This document shows, piece after piece, positions 1 through 12,513 of a DNA stretch of 64,000 bases. Origin of the DNA: Lactifluus volemus (taxonomy: Eukaryota > Basidiomycota > Agaricomycetes > Russulales > Russulaceae); contig WTXI01000024.1 of the NCBI GenBank assembly GCA_022376515.1, positions 362,413 to 426,412 of the forward strand, read 5' to 3'. Made by a program: the position numbers and the translations under genes. How positions within the stretch are numbered: position 1 is the stretch's first letter; every line of letters starts with the position of its first letter. The notes under the pieces are model-generated. The model searched no databases, was not told the origin of the DNA, and saw nothing but the letters and a program-made list of their open reading frames with translations.

Positions 1-1243
1 AAGGGACCTAGCGAATGTACTCGATACAATCCCGGCACCGCTCCTCGATCGCATGGAGGTCATCGAAGTCTCTGGCTACGTTTCAGAAGAAAAGTCGGTC
101 ATTGCGGAGAGGTATCTCGGCCCGCAGGCCAAGGAAGCTTCTGGACTCAAGGACGCGGACGTAATCCTTGATCCTGCCTCCGTCGACGTGCTCATTAAAT
201 TTTACTGCCGCGAGAGTGGCGTGCGGAATCTCAAGAAGCACATCGACAAAATTTACCGCAAAGCGTCTTTGAAAATTGTCGAGGACCTCGGAGAAGACGC
301 TCTTTCCGAAAAAACCGATGCCCAGCCGACTTCGACTTCGACAGGCGCTACTACCGATGAGGCCGTTCCGACGCAAGATCCTCCTCCCTCGAACACGAGT
401 GCTGAGACGACCGCGACTCCACTCATAGACGCCGAGACGTCGGGCGCAGAGAAAAAGGTGACCACGGAAAAGCCCAAGCCGTTCAAGGTGCCTGATAGCG
501 TACACATTCGCATCTCGCCCGAGAACTTGAAGGACTATGTTGGACCGCCCATCTACCACAAGGATAGAATGTATGTGCGTCCGCCACCCGCAGGTGTCAG
601 TACCGGCCTAGGCTACCTCGGAAATGGCTCTGGTGCTGTCATGCCCATCGAAGCAACAGTGAGTCCCCTCCCATCGTACACATGAATAACATTGACGACG
701 TCTTGGCGCGCGCGTGTAGATAATGCCAGGCAAGGGTGGTTTGCAGCTGACCGGAAACTCGGCGAAGTGATCCGAGAGAGTGCGCAAATCGCGCTGAGCT
801 GGACGAAATCGCATGCGCACGCGCTCGGCGTGACGCAGACGCGTCGACGATGATCTGAACGATCGCGATGTGCACGTACACATGCCGGAGGGCAGCGTCG
901 GCAAAGAAGGACCAAGTGCGGGCACCGCGCTGCTCTCCGCCTTGGTCTCCCTCTTGACCGAGACGCCGATCGACCCGGAGATCGCGATGACGGGCGAGAT
1001 CTCACTCGTCGGTCAGGTCCTCCCTGTCGGCGGCCTCAAAGAAAAAATCTTGGCGGCCATCGCGCGGGGATCAAGACTATCCTCGCGCCCGCGGCTAACC
1101 AAGCGGATATTGAGGAGAACGTGCCGGAGAGCGTAAAGACGGGCATTCGGTTCGTATACGTCGAGGACGTCAAGGAGGTACTCGCGGAAGTGTTCAGAGG
1201 CACACCGCTCGCGGACCGTCTACGCGACACGCTCTCCTCGTGA
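1..1243 (+). CDS. PIM1: Mitochondrial Lon protease, C-terminal part (5' end outside window)
   Basis: ATP-dependent serine protease of the mitochondrial matrix that degrades misfolded proteins. Visible are the end of the AAA+ module (HIDKIYRKA region, nt 53-300), an acidic/Thr-rich insert, and the proteolytic domain. The catalytic Ser lies in GKEGPSAG (about nt 900-920) and the catalytic Lys in LPVGGLKEK (about nt 1024-1045). A 61-nt intron (659-719) separates MPIEAT from [12 protein letters not shown]. The conserved reading can only be followed with frame changes near 755, 840 and 1058. Two of these look like one missing base in a short A or C run, so they are either assembly errors or real lesions. 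The stop is the tga at 1241-1243. Family identity is clear; integrity is not. Confidence 0.9.
659..719 (+). other. Intron in the Lon gene
   Basis: The donor gtgagt follows the codons for EAT, and the acceptor tgtag precedes ATAATGCCAGGC (IMPG). Removing it restores the conserved Lon stretch between the linker and the protease domain. Confidence 0.85.
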
Positions 1244-1547
1244 GTCAGTGACACCGCACCGCCACCGCTTCCTGGATCGTTGTTCATTCACACCTGCACT
1301 CCTATTTTGGCATTCCATTCGAGTGTAATCGCTACTTTATACTCTGTTGATCGCAACCGCAGCAAAACGTCTAGAGCGCAATCAAAAAACCCGCGCACGC
1401 AATCTTCTTACTGTATTTTAATAAACAACCATCTTTGTTCCACCACTCATTTAGGTTTCCCCCCCCGCCCTTACTAAAATCAACACGTATCACTAATTCA
1501 TTATTGTTCTGGCGATCCTCTATTTTTGAACAAACACTGGATATCTT
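1244..1547. other. Convergent intergenic spacer between Lon and GUA1
   Basis: Holds the 3' untranslated regions of two converging genes. It contains an A/T-rich stretch with ttttaataaa (about 1415-1425), a plausible polyadenylation signal for the plus-strand gene. No coding signal was seen. Confidence 0.6.
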
Positions 1548-3724
1548 TTAGAGCCACTCAACAGTCTGACCATGGAAAACAGTTAGCGCGCGTGATGCAT
1601 CTAAACTTTTTTGAGAGATTGGGAACGTACGCCGGGTGGCTTTGACGTGACGTCGTACGTGACACGATTTATGCCCGCAATCTCGTTCGTGATGCGGGAT
1701 GAGATACGGCGGAGGACCTCGGGCGGGAACATGAACCAGTCGGCGGTCATAAAGTCCTCCGATTGGACCGCGCGGAGCGCGATCACTTGCTCGTACGTGC
1801 GCCGGTCGCCCATGACGCCGACGGCGTGTACGGGTAAGAGCACCGCGAACGCCTGACTGATGCGCTCGTACAGTCCCGCCGCACGAATCTCCTCGAGGTA
1901 GATCGCGTCGGCTCGTTGGAGCAGCTTGACCTGGGCACGCGTCACAGGGCCCAAGATGCGGATGGCGAGGCCTGGACCTGGGAAGGGGTGCCGTTGCACG
2001 AGCGAGGCTGGTATGGAAAGCAGTCGACCGAGAGTGCGGACCTCGTCTGCGGTGAATGTAAAAAAGTGGTGAGATTAGGAGGGAAAAAAGTAAGTGTGCG
2101 AGCGACACCTTTGAAGAGCTCGCGTAGAGGCTCGATCAGCTTGAGTTTCATGTCCTTGAGCAAGCCACCGACGTTGTGGTGCGTCTTGATGGTAGCGCTT
2201 GGACCTTTGAAACTAATACTTTCGATAACGTCGGGGTAAAGCGTGCCTTGAAGCAACCACTCGATCTTGCCCTTGTCCGTCTCCTCTGCCGCCTCAAGTT
2301 TGGTAGCTTCGGCTTCAAACACGTTGATGAACGTGTTGCCGATGATTCTGCGCTTCTGCTCTGGGTCTTCCACGCCCTCCAAGCGGGACAGGAAGAGATC
2401 GGACGCGTCAACGACCGTCAGATTCACGCCGAGATCTTGGTTGAGCATCTCGTTCACTTGCCTCGCTTCGTCTTGACGGAGCACGCCATTGTCAACCATG
2501 ATGGCGTGGAATCTAGAAACCCCCGCCCCCAATTTGAGAAAAAAAAAAGAAATGACACAGCTTCATAATAATTGAAGCCCCCTGATATTGCACGCACCGG
2601 TCCCCGATCGCTTCATGCATCAGTTTGGCAGCGACCGTGCTGTCAACGCCGCCACTAACGGCTCCGATAACACGACCCGTTTCACCGCAGATTTCGCGAA
2701 TGCGAGCAATTTCCTTGCCTATAAACTCTTCCTGTTTCGAGAGTTTGATGCGTGTGTGTGAGAGAGAAGAAAAGAAAGCACGTGTAAGCACGAACCATGG
2801 TCCAGTCATTTTTGCAACCACAAATGTTGCACACGAAGCGGGCGATGACCTCCTTTCCTCGGGGTGTGTGAGTCACCTCTGGATGAAACTGGATGCCATA
2901 GAACGGCTTGGTGTTATGTGCAACAGCAGCGAACGGTGCAGATTTTGTATGGCCGATGACGTGGAAATCAGGAGGAGGCGAAGAGAGTTGGTCGCCGTGA
3001 GACATCCACACCTTACGGGAACGAAACCCGGAAATCAGCCACGCTGCAAGGGGGGGGGGGGGGGCAACAAATGGTCGTCGCACCTCCAACTCATCGCCTA
3101 GTCCTTCAAACAACGCATCCACGGATGAGTGATCAGCTCCGAATTTGTTGATTTGCACCTGCGCAAAACCGTATTCACGATGGTCGCACTTTGCGACTGT
3201 ACCGCCGAGATTCCACGCGATTTCCTATATATATATACATATATAGAGAGAAACGCGATTATCGATTTTTTTTTTTTTTACAAAGGTGGGAGAAGAGTGA
3301 GGGCGGATACACCAACCACGTACTTGCAAGCCATAGCAGATCCCGAGAATAGGCACACCAAGCTCAAAGACGTCAGGATCGACGTGAGGAGAGTCGTTGT
3401 CGTAAACCGAGTACGGTGAGCCAGATAGGATAACACCTTGACGAAATTATGGAAACTCGGAATAAGGCGAGCAGTAGTTGGGGAATATCAAGAAAGTGTG
3501 CGCACCCTTTGGCTTCCACCCGAGGTCCCTAATCTTCTGCGTACATGGCATAAGCTCCGCGTACACACTTTGCTCGCGACACCTCCGTGTTATTAGGTGG
3601 CTGTACTAGACCGCTCAAGATGCTAAGTGTGTAGGTTTAGACGCTGTCAAATATATGATTATCTGACCTGTGATCCAAAATCAAGGATTAGGATAGTATC
3701 GAACTGATCATGTATTTCCGTCAT
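1548..3724 (-). CDS. GUA1: GMP synthase (glutamine-hydrolysing)
   Basis: Converts XMP to GMP with ATP and glutamine in the cytosol, the last step of guanine nucleotide synthesis. The ATG at 3724-3722 starts [19 protein letters not shown]. The class I amidotransferase domain follows with the catalytic Cys in LGICYGLQ and His-Glu in FHPEVTHT. Then come the ATP-pyrophosphatase P-loop SGGVDSTV (about 2630-2660) and the C-terminal dimerisation domain with [16 protein letters not shown] (about 1950-1999). The gene has many short introns. One intron near 3050 contains a pure C run of about 15 on the coding strand, and the usable acceptor lies downstream of it (cccgtaag before GTGTGGATG). A last intron separates KPPG from the terminal TVEWL. 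All exons join in frame, unlike neighbouring genes. Confidence 0.95.
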
Positions 3725-3889
3725 CGCAGTAGGTACAGTATTGAAGATCAAGGTCCAGGCGAGCAAAGGAAAACGCACATAAACTCGCGACGACGCGACA
3801 AAAAAAGTCACGAGTAGTAAACAAAGAAACCAAAAAAAAAAAACAGTTCTACAAACATACACTAGGTCTAGACTCATCTATCTCATCTC

Positions 3890-6800
3890 TCACGAAGTTA
3901 CTTGTGGTGCCGCCGGGTACCCTCCTCGTCCACGAGATCCACCTCTGAGTCCTCGGAAACCTCGACCGATATAACCACCCCGCGGTGCAATCGGCGGTCT
4001 ACGATACGGTGCTTGATATCCGCTGTCCCTACCCCGCGGAGAGTCTGAATCCTGATCGTCGGTGCTGCTTGCGGGAGCATGTCGCGTCGTTCCATTAGGC
4101 TGTGATGTACCTGGTGTTGGACCATGTCCATTAACGCGTGCACCACCTCTTCCACGATTGGGATTCGTCATGATATGTATGGGACGTGAACTTGGGCCGG
4201 AGCTACTGAACCAAATCAAGCTCCTTAAAAAGACTGCATGATTTTAAACAACGGACCTCGGTTGTGGTCGAGTTTCCCATGCTTCGTTTCGTCGATTGCC
4301 TGGCCTCGAGCCGTGAGGCTGAGAGTCATATCGCGCTTGGGCCGTGTATCGGCTGGTTGTGGTGGTAGGTTCGGTAATGTATTGACGGGCGAAACGAATT
4401 GTCGGTTCGTCAGATTTAGACACGCGTTGAACTCAACTGTGGACCCGCGGTATTGCGAACACTTGCTGTTGAGGGTCGTACCCGAGATGAATGGCACATC
4501 CCAAACAACGTCGATGCTCCTCGTATTGAGGCCGATCACGACACCCTTGGCAGACAGCGGTACCCCACCGCTTTCCTGTACCATAATGACCCGATCGCCG
4601 AGATCGAATTTCTGGTTCTGCAGTCGATACATTGCATGCTCTGGTTTCAGTACTGCCCGTCGCGGAACATTCTTCACCATTGCACGCCTAAAATTGGATG
4701 TCGATCGCTCTTTGTTAAAATCGTCCGCCAATCGCTCGATCTCTTTGACTACGTTCTAAAGAGATCATCACATCATCTCGCCGATAATGGGTCAGGGACA
4801 AACCTTATCCAACTGGTCACATAACAGAGACACTGGCTCAAAATCACGTACGCCCTTGGCCACAAGCCACGCACGAATCTCTTTCGCTTTGGCACCAGGG
4901 TCGTCCTCAGAAGGGAAGATGGTAGATGCTTTGTCATATCTGTACTTGGTTAGCTATCTGTTCAACTGAAGAGGCTATCTCCATACCATCACCAGCCCGA
5001 TCGAGGATCCTGAACACCTCTGGATACTTCTCCTGCAGCCGGAACGTCAACACCCAAGTCTCGCGCATCAGCACGCCGTACATACCTTGTAGTCACGGAT
5101 CAGATCAATTGCGAGGTCGCTAAATTGCCAAATGTGCCCGTTCTTGCTGGAGTAATTGAACACCTTCATAGCCTTGGCCTCGAATTTAATGCTCAGCCCC
5201 AGGTTGACCTTCTGACCATCGGCACCCAGAACCATGAAACTGGACGTGACGCGTGACAGAGCACGTTTCGACATCGCGAGCATTTCTGCCACCTGGAATG
5301 AAGGACAATATTGTGTACCCGGTCGTTTTCAACTACAGACTTCAACGCCGCATTTTCTTGTTTGTCTGACGGCGAAAAGGCAAGAATGAAGGACAGAGAG
5401 TCCGACGTCGTTGCGTGTACACGCGCAGCGAAGCCGTATGCGTGTTCGCCTAGGAAGAAGACCTTGGTGCCATCTGGGAATTCGTCAGCGATGGATGGGG
5501 GTCCTCGCTCGAGATAGCGCGGGTCCTCAGATTTGACCTCGGACACAGCGACTTGCAATGCGAGCTCGTACTCCTTATTTGCATCCTCATAATCCTTGAT
5601 GAGCGCACCGCTCTCCAGACGCTTCAACCCTGTCAGTCATAAGTTAGAGCGAGTGATATGCACGACGATTTTAGTACTCCGCACCCTTTAGAGGCCGTAC
5701 ATGCAGCAAGATCTCGACTTCTCCCGTGAGGACACCGCACTTCTTCGAGTACATGGTTTCGATTCTCTCCGCTCTGTGTTTCCACGCATTCAAACCTTGC
5801 CTCGTGTGCGGATTCTGTACTACTTTTTCTGGTGCGTTGGGCACAACGGTCACTTTCTCGTATTTGAACAGTGCATCGGACACGCCCACGACCATTGCTT
5901 CCTGTAAAAACGGCCAGCCGGCAAACGTGCGCGTCCCAATCAGCTCATGCGCGAGGTCTCCGGCTTGCGTGACGCATGCGGGTTCACAACGTGGATGATA
6001 ATCGACTTGTTACGGCTCTCCGAACCGTGGACGTTGACGCCATGGAAGCCGAGTGATGCGGTATGAGGGAGCGTTTTTAAAGATGGGAAGCCCGCCAAAG
6101 CAGATGTACCGAGAAAGACGCCATCGCAAAGACCCTTTACGAGGTGCAATCCATCCAGTGTCGGAAGGTCGAAGGATTCCATGATACATGTACACTGAGG
6201 TAGCGCCGGGAAGAATCCTGGTAGTGACGAGGGATAAGCCGTAGGCTCGTCCGGGTTGTACTTGAACTGATAGCTTGTGCCATACGTGTTACGGCGTTTC
6301 TCTTCGTCTGTCAAACGGTGCTCACGCGCTGGAGAAGATGTGAATGAAGGATTTTTGGTATCGAGGTGACACTCACACTGCATAGCGCGGAGTAGCCTCT
6401 TCTCGTCAATGAATGGGATCTTCACTACAGCCTCCCATTCTTGCTTTTTCCCGTTCAAATCCAAGTCAAACTCCTGAGGATAGAAGTCGATAATGGGTGA
6501 GGCCGGATCCCACATCAAGTCCTGCCCATCATCCATGAACGACCTGAGCAGCAGCAGGTGGCATCAATAAACTAACCCGATATGCCTCAGGCAACAGCTC
6601 CTTGCTAGCCTCCGGCATAACACCCATCAACTGCTCGAACGGTCGGAATGGCTTGCCGAGCTCGAAGATGAACGTCATTTCCCCAACCCCCTTCAGGTCT
6701 GAGAGTGTGTTACATAGATTCGGGGATGGAATAGGATAACAACGCTCACCTGACACGCGAGGTGCGTAATGATAGTCATAGAACCAACTCCATGAAGCGA

Positions 6801-8999
6801 CGCCACTGTAATAATAGTGCATCACCCATTGCAATCCCTCCACGTAGCGATACACAAGATTGTCCATCTCGTCGGGGTCGTCATAGTGAATACCAAGCTT
6901 GCCCTGTGCAGGAAGTCAGATCCATCTATAACCCTTCTAGTATGGTTGGACGCACCATATAATACGAGCGTTTCCACTCATCCATCTTATCCTTCACCGC
7001 TTGCTCGTACCTTTCGTCGAAATTTGCGCCCGAGAGCTCCACCACTTTCGCCTTCATATACTTATCCAGCACCCGATCTACTGCGTCCCTCGCCTCCTCA
7101 TCCTCTTCGTCACTTGTCCAATCTCCATCGTCACCCTCAGCCTCACCCCCACCCCCATCTTCCTGTTCTTCTTGAACCTCTTCAGGCATCCCCGGGGGCG
7201 AAATGTCACGAGGTTCTGGTCATGTTCATCATATTCGTCCCAAGCGAGCTCTAGATTCAAGTCCTCGGCAAGAGTGGTTATAAAATCGCGGTCTCTTGCG
7301 GGGAAGTTATTCTGTAGGTCCAGTCGTCGTTGCTTTCCATTCGCGGCAACGTCGCGTTGCTGCAACACAAACTTCTGCACCTTCTCGAATATCTCGCTCT
7401 GCGACGACGTCAGTACCAGTGAATTGCGCTTCCTAGCAAGCTCCGTTGCTTTGAGATGTTTAGACTGCTTGCCCTTGAACCAGCTCATGTCTCCATAGTC
7501 CTTCTCGAAAACTTCTTTATCCCACTCTACCATCTCGTCGAGGATGACTTGTAACCGCTTCGTGTCAATAACGCCACTCTCATTTAGATAGCCCCCTGTT
7601 ACGAAGCGATGATCAGCTGAAGGTACAATGGATGAGCAAATACATACCTAACGAAGGTAACACCTTCATATACACCTCGAATAGTTGTTCCAAGCCATTT
7701 TCGTGAATATGCAAGTCTGGCAAATGGGGAAGGAAATCGTTTCCGATGAACACAGCAAGCACAATAAAGTCGTCGATAACGCGCTCGAGGTTATAGTCGA
7801 ATGGGAGCAAGCGCCCACTTCCCGGAACTCGAGGTCCAGGTACTCGCGCATCATGGACAGATGCAAAAGGTAGAAATTGATCGACTCGAGTCTTCCGTAC
7901 AGTCAGCTACCAGTCAGCAGATAAAAAAAAGACATACACTGCGTTGTTCTTCTTTTTCGCAGCAGGTCCAAACTTGACTTCTTCACGGAGCAAACAGAAA
8001 TGAGGGTCGTGGCTCAGCAAGCCAAGCATGATGAGGTCCGCGTCGAGACCGTATAAACAATGGCGGACATTCGGATTGTATTCTGGCTGAGCCTTGGAAA
8101 GACGGATATATTCCATAATCTTGTGCTCGCCTTCGCCAGGAACCTCATGTCCGGAAAGCACGACTTGCACCCCGCGCCAGTTTGCATCCTCGGTGATCTT
8201 CTTGTTCACAAAGTAGCGCAGCTGTTCAGAAAGCTTCGCCATGAAAGCGGTACCTACCAGGCACGGGCACCATCAGCGAAACCTTGCTCTGAGCTCTACG
8301 AATGGACAGGGGAGACGCACCGGGAGTGATGCAGTTGCTGTCAAACGCTTTTTCCTCCGGCAGCTTCTCGCCCTTTCTCTCTGCCTTTTCTCGCACTTCT
8401 CGCGCTTCCTTTGCCGTGCGAAAACGACGGCTTCGTTGTTGGTTCATCTTCGCGCGGGGAGCAACGCCATCGACGGCCATGAAAAATAGTTTTTTCGGCT
8501 TGATCTTCCCAAAGAGATGGTCCACGTAGGCGAAAATAGATGTAAATATCTGTTCCTCTGACATACGGAAGTGAGCATCGTCATCGTTGGGATGAGAGCC
8601 TTCGCCAACGTCAAAATCTGTGCTTTCTTGATGTAGGTGGGTGCTCACATGTGTGAATTATTCCGTTGAAATCAAGATAGAGATTGTCTAATGGGGGGAT
8701 TCAAAGGGTGAGATGAATGGAATACCGGAAATAGGCGCACCGAATTCGGGAATGCTATTCTCCTCAATTAATTGCGAGGTCAAAGGATATCGTTCTCTGA
8801 GAATCACGATAAGAAATAAGAAGATCAAAGACTTATGGGAGTATGGAGTATGTTCCACCCACGAAATATATCTGAAGAACTACAGGAAACGAGTCAGAAT
8901 TGTGCGACGTGAGACAGATAGGCTTTACCTTTGGCACGCCTGTGCGAGAGAGGAATCAGCCTTATGATGGCATAACAGAATAAGATAGACAGCACCCAT
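3890..8999 (-). CDS. XRN1: 5'-3' exoribonuclease XRN1
   Basis: Cytoplasmic exonuclease that degrades decapped mRNA. It matches XRN1 rather than nuclear RAT1: IKPKKLFFMAVDGVAPRAK, DSNCITPG, GHEVPGEGEHKIMEYIR and LLREEVKFG are all XRN1-type. Acidic active-site residues are seen in YLDFNGIIH and GLDADLIMLGLLSHD. An SH3-like segment lies at about 4590-4620 (FDLGDRVIMVQESGG) and the C-terminus is RGG-rich (3890-4150). I derived the start at 8999 from exons of 4 nt (8996-8999), 11 nt (8929-8939) and 17 nt (8863-8879), followed by 8741-8796, a fifth exon 8649-8687, and a sixth beginning at 8599. Together they give MGVPKFFRYISERYPLTSQL, the family N-terminus. Near 7190-7199 (ccccggggg) one base appears missing before MPEEVQEEQ. 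The junction near 4224 (SH3 end to RGG tail) is either an intron or another one-base loss in a T run. Confidence 0.92.
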
Positions 9000-10230
9000 T
9001 GTAGACTTGCTTAAGTTATTTGGGGTGTAGAGCCGTAAGAATGAGGAATGCGGTCTGTGAATCACAGCGACTCGGGGGCTTGAGAAGGATTAAGCAAGCG
9101 GCGCGCGTGCGCCACGCTAGTCATGTTCCGCGGTTCAACCACGTGGCACACGTGAATCCCACGCGATAGCCCGACCCTACAGCACTTGGGACTCCAGCTT
9201 TCCGCCATATCTCACCTTGTTGACGAACTAAGTAGTAATCCATCATGCGCACTTGTGCGTCACCTGAACGACAGGGGACAAGTATGCGAGGTACGAGCCT
9301 TCCACAACCAGACACCAATGTCCATGGTCTCGCCCACCACTATTAAGGGCGCACGCGGGCCTACCTCTGTATTCCCGAAGAGCCAGGTTTTTGCTTGTAA
9401 CAAGAAATTCGGGTTTTGGTCTCCACTTTCCAAAGCCGCATAACCTGCGAGAAAAGACTAATGAGCATCCGTCATGATGACTCATCCCGGGCGTGCCCAC
9501 TCACGTTTTGTAGTTGGCTACCTCGAGAGCTTATGTGCGTCGTACATCACCGTTGCGCAGGGTGGCTCACATGTAGCGGGGCTACAATATCCCGTGGGTA
9601 GTGAGTCGGTCGAGATGGGTGCACCTGGTCGTAACACACGCGACTGCTACGGCCGGAAGAGCGTCTCGGTGTGCGCAATTTCCTAAAAGCCGAGTCTGAT
9701 GCGATCTCACTTTACACCTAAATCAAGCCAGAACTTCGGTTTCCAGGTGTGTGATTAGGGATAATCGAATATTTCTCTTCGCCATCACTATCACAGTCTA
9801 CAATCCTCTGATTATTGCAAACTGCGTATCTATGTGAAGGAAAGATCGTTGGCTTTGATCATCTTCAATCAAAGTGATCGATCTGATCTAGTGTTAGATT
9901 GAGATCTAGATAGGTCTCAACCGTGTGCACAGAAAAAACAGAGACACCGTGCATGGGACTTGTTTCGTCATTACAATTGAACGGGTGGCCGTGCTGATAG
10001 GCTACTACATAGTTGGTAGGAACGAGGAGACTTGAACTTGAAGGACTAGAACAATCAAATGCACGTAATGTGGAAAGTGCCATAACTCCAACAAGGAGAA
10101 ATAGACTAGTAGAAGTAAAGGTTTCTCGTGCTGGGAAGGAAATTAATCGAATTAGCCGCATCTCAAGCGTGAAACCTACATGCAGCGTAGTCAGGCAAAA
10201 CCATACATCATACACTTCGCAGGAGAATAC
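9000..10230. other. Intergenic region upstream of XRN1
   Basis: About 1.2 kb containing the XRN1 promoter and the 3' region of the GATA gene, both on the minus strand. Open frames here are short, lack recognisable motifs and look random. The last intron or 3'UTR of the GATA gene may extend to about 10170. Nothing else supportable was seen. Confidence 0.5.
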
Positions 10231-12513
10231 TCACGGAGGCACGCCACGAGCATGAGACGGTGGTGCATGCGCACGCATGAATGACCCATGCTCAGTCGGA
10301 TATCCACGCGTCCCTTGCCATGTGGGTGGCGCAGCGTCGCCGGTTCCTGAAGGTATCGAGGGTGGTGGCATCATTTGGGCAGCATGGGCAGGCGGATGTT
10401 GAGGCGGAATACTAGGGCCGCTCGAATTGGAATGATATGTGCTAGTTGCTTGGGATACAGGTGACTGCGGCGGTCCTGCTTTTGATACAGCTGGACTTGG
10501 CCGGGTCGAATCAGACTTCTGAGACGGAGATGAGGGTGGCGGCTTTGTATCCGCGGGGCATTGGCGGGTGTGCTTTGGCTCCCGCCGTTGTTATTGTTAC
10601 TGCCGGTGTTGCCACTTCTGTTGTTGGCATCACGATGGCTGTTTTCTGCCATACGGGTCGACGCTCGAAGAGTTTCAAGGTCAATGTTGGGCCCTTTACC
10701 GTCGGGACCAGCTGCCTTGTCACGCTTGCGCATTAATTTCGCGTAATCTGTTACCCGCAGATGGGATCAAAGGGAAAAGGGCAACCCGACGATTCAAACT
10801 CACGTAGACCGCATGCGTTACAAAGAGTTCTCGCCCCGTCTGGCCCACGCCTCCACTCGGGCGTCTCACGTATGTTACATGAATGACATTTTCCCGGTGG
10901 AGTCGCACGCTGAGTAGAATAGAGGTAAACCATCAATAAGACTCCGAGTGACGTACGTGAAGGGTCGCCACTCACACTTCGCTTACGATATTTTGATTTG
11001 GGTTGACCAGGTCCTCCATTCTGGCCGGCAGTTGTCGCGCGTTTCGTACGAATAAGCGCCATATCCGCCTCTGCGGTTGCCTGCGCCTATCATTCGGAGT
11101 TAATGCGATAGTCAGATTTTTTTCCCACAATGGTGGCATGTACTGACCTCCGCATCCGTTCCTGCGGCGCCATCGGCAGATAAGTCTTCCCAAGGGCGTT
11201 TAGGGGCCCGATGTTCCTCTGGGGGGGTACCACGGGCGCGGAGCCTTTTGCAAGTTCCCCCTCCGATAGCGATAAGCGCTTCAACTCTTCGCATAGACGC
11301 ATAACCACATTAGCATGCTGGCTCATTTCGGCTATCTCAGCCTGCGTCGGCTTTAGTCTCTGAGCACCTGTGCCGCCAGCCTGTGCTTGTGCTATGAAAG
11401 ATTATACATAAGTCGTTGCGATAAGAGGGGTAAAAAAAAAAAAAAACGCACCATATTTGGATGCGAATGCATAAAGTACATTACAATGCTTTAGTAACTA
11501 AGAAGTTAGATTGATTAGATCACAGGGTGCATTCTCAAGATGTTGATGCGTCCGCGTGGAACCTTACCTCTGCCATAGTTCCCTGTCTTTGTTTAGCTTT
11601 CTCCATATCTGGGCGTGCCACGTGGGAAGCGCGTGCTTCAACAGTGGTAGGAACCAATGCTACGGGCTTTGAGTAGGCTACCGGTGGTGGATGCGCAGTG
11701 GAAGGCTGGCTCGGGACAGTGGGGTGTTGATGCCAGTGCTCCGCTACAGGAGACGGCACATGAGGATACTGGGATGGGTGCGGTGGCTGATGTGGATATC
11801 CTGCGGGTGGAGGGCCTCTCTGCGTCATGTGGGGTGGATAATTGGGATAACCCGACGGAGGGGGAGGATACTGTGCTGGATGATGTGGGGTCTGTTCGTG
11901 CGGCGGCTGAACCATGTATGGTGAGGGGGCAGGTGGAGGCTGGGATGGATGCTGGGATGGATACGTGGGAGGCTGGGGGTAGACACTCTGCGGGTTGGGT
12001 TACGCACACGACATAGTAAGCACTGGGTCTGGGTTCCATTCGGGAAGATAGAAAGAAGAGGGGGATGGGACTTACGTGGGAAGAAGACCGAGGTGAGACG
12101 CCGACAGGTTGGGCGTTGGTGCGGGGACGCTTCTGTGTTGGCTCCGAGTCGCGAGGTGGTGGTGGAGGCATCTGGGACGACAAAGGCAAATTACCTCCGG
12201 GTTGGCTAAAAGAGGGCTCATGCCTGGGATGATCATGGCTGTTCACGACGACAGGGGAATGTTGAGAACGATGTATCTGGATAGATGGTTGAGGAGGGGG
12301 AGCTTGTCGATTCCAGTCATGACGTTGAGGCTGATTGGCAGCTGGCGCAGCGCGGTGTTCGGATTGTTGGATCGGACCCGAAGGGGAAGCCGCCGGATCG
12401 GGTGGTAATTGCGGTGGGGGGTCATAGGAAAAGTTCAAATCCCTTATAGAGGGAAGACGAGTGGTACCGAGAGAACTGTGGTGACCCTGAGCAGGTTGGT
12501 GTGAAAAAGCCAT
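10231..12513 (-). CDS. GATA-type zinc-finger transcription factor, NsdD-like
   Basis: Nuclear DNA-binding regulator. The ATG at 12513-12511 gives [20 protein letters not shown], then a long Pro/Gln/His-rich region with many PPP and YPP motifs. A leucine-rich segment follows ([18 protein letters not shown], about 11270-11326). Near the C-terminus is one GATA finger, C-x2-C-x18-C-x2-C ([20 protein letters not shown], then LCNACGL; about 10810-10890), preceded by a basic KSKYRKRS stretch. An intron splits CGL from [11 protein letters not shown]. The finger type and the preceding basic stretch resemble NsdD-class factors linked to sexual development in ascomycetes; the role here is inferred. A one-base loss at the C run 10555-10558 shifts the C-terminus. 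In the other frame the protein continues as Pro/Ser-rich sequence to the tga at 10231-10233. A donor-like gtgagt overlaps that stop, so a tiny final exon is possible. Confidence 0.85.

Noticed and set aside
9243..9500. Open frame upstream of XRN1
   Set aside because: No conserved motif; overlaps frames on both strands and shows no intron or promoter support.
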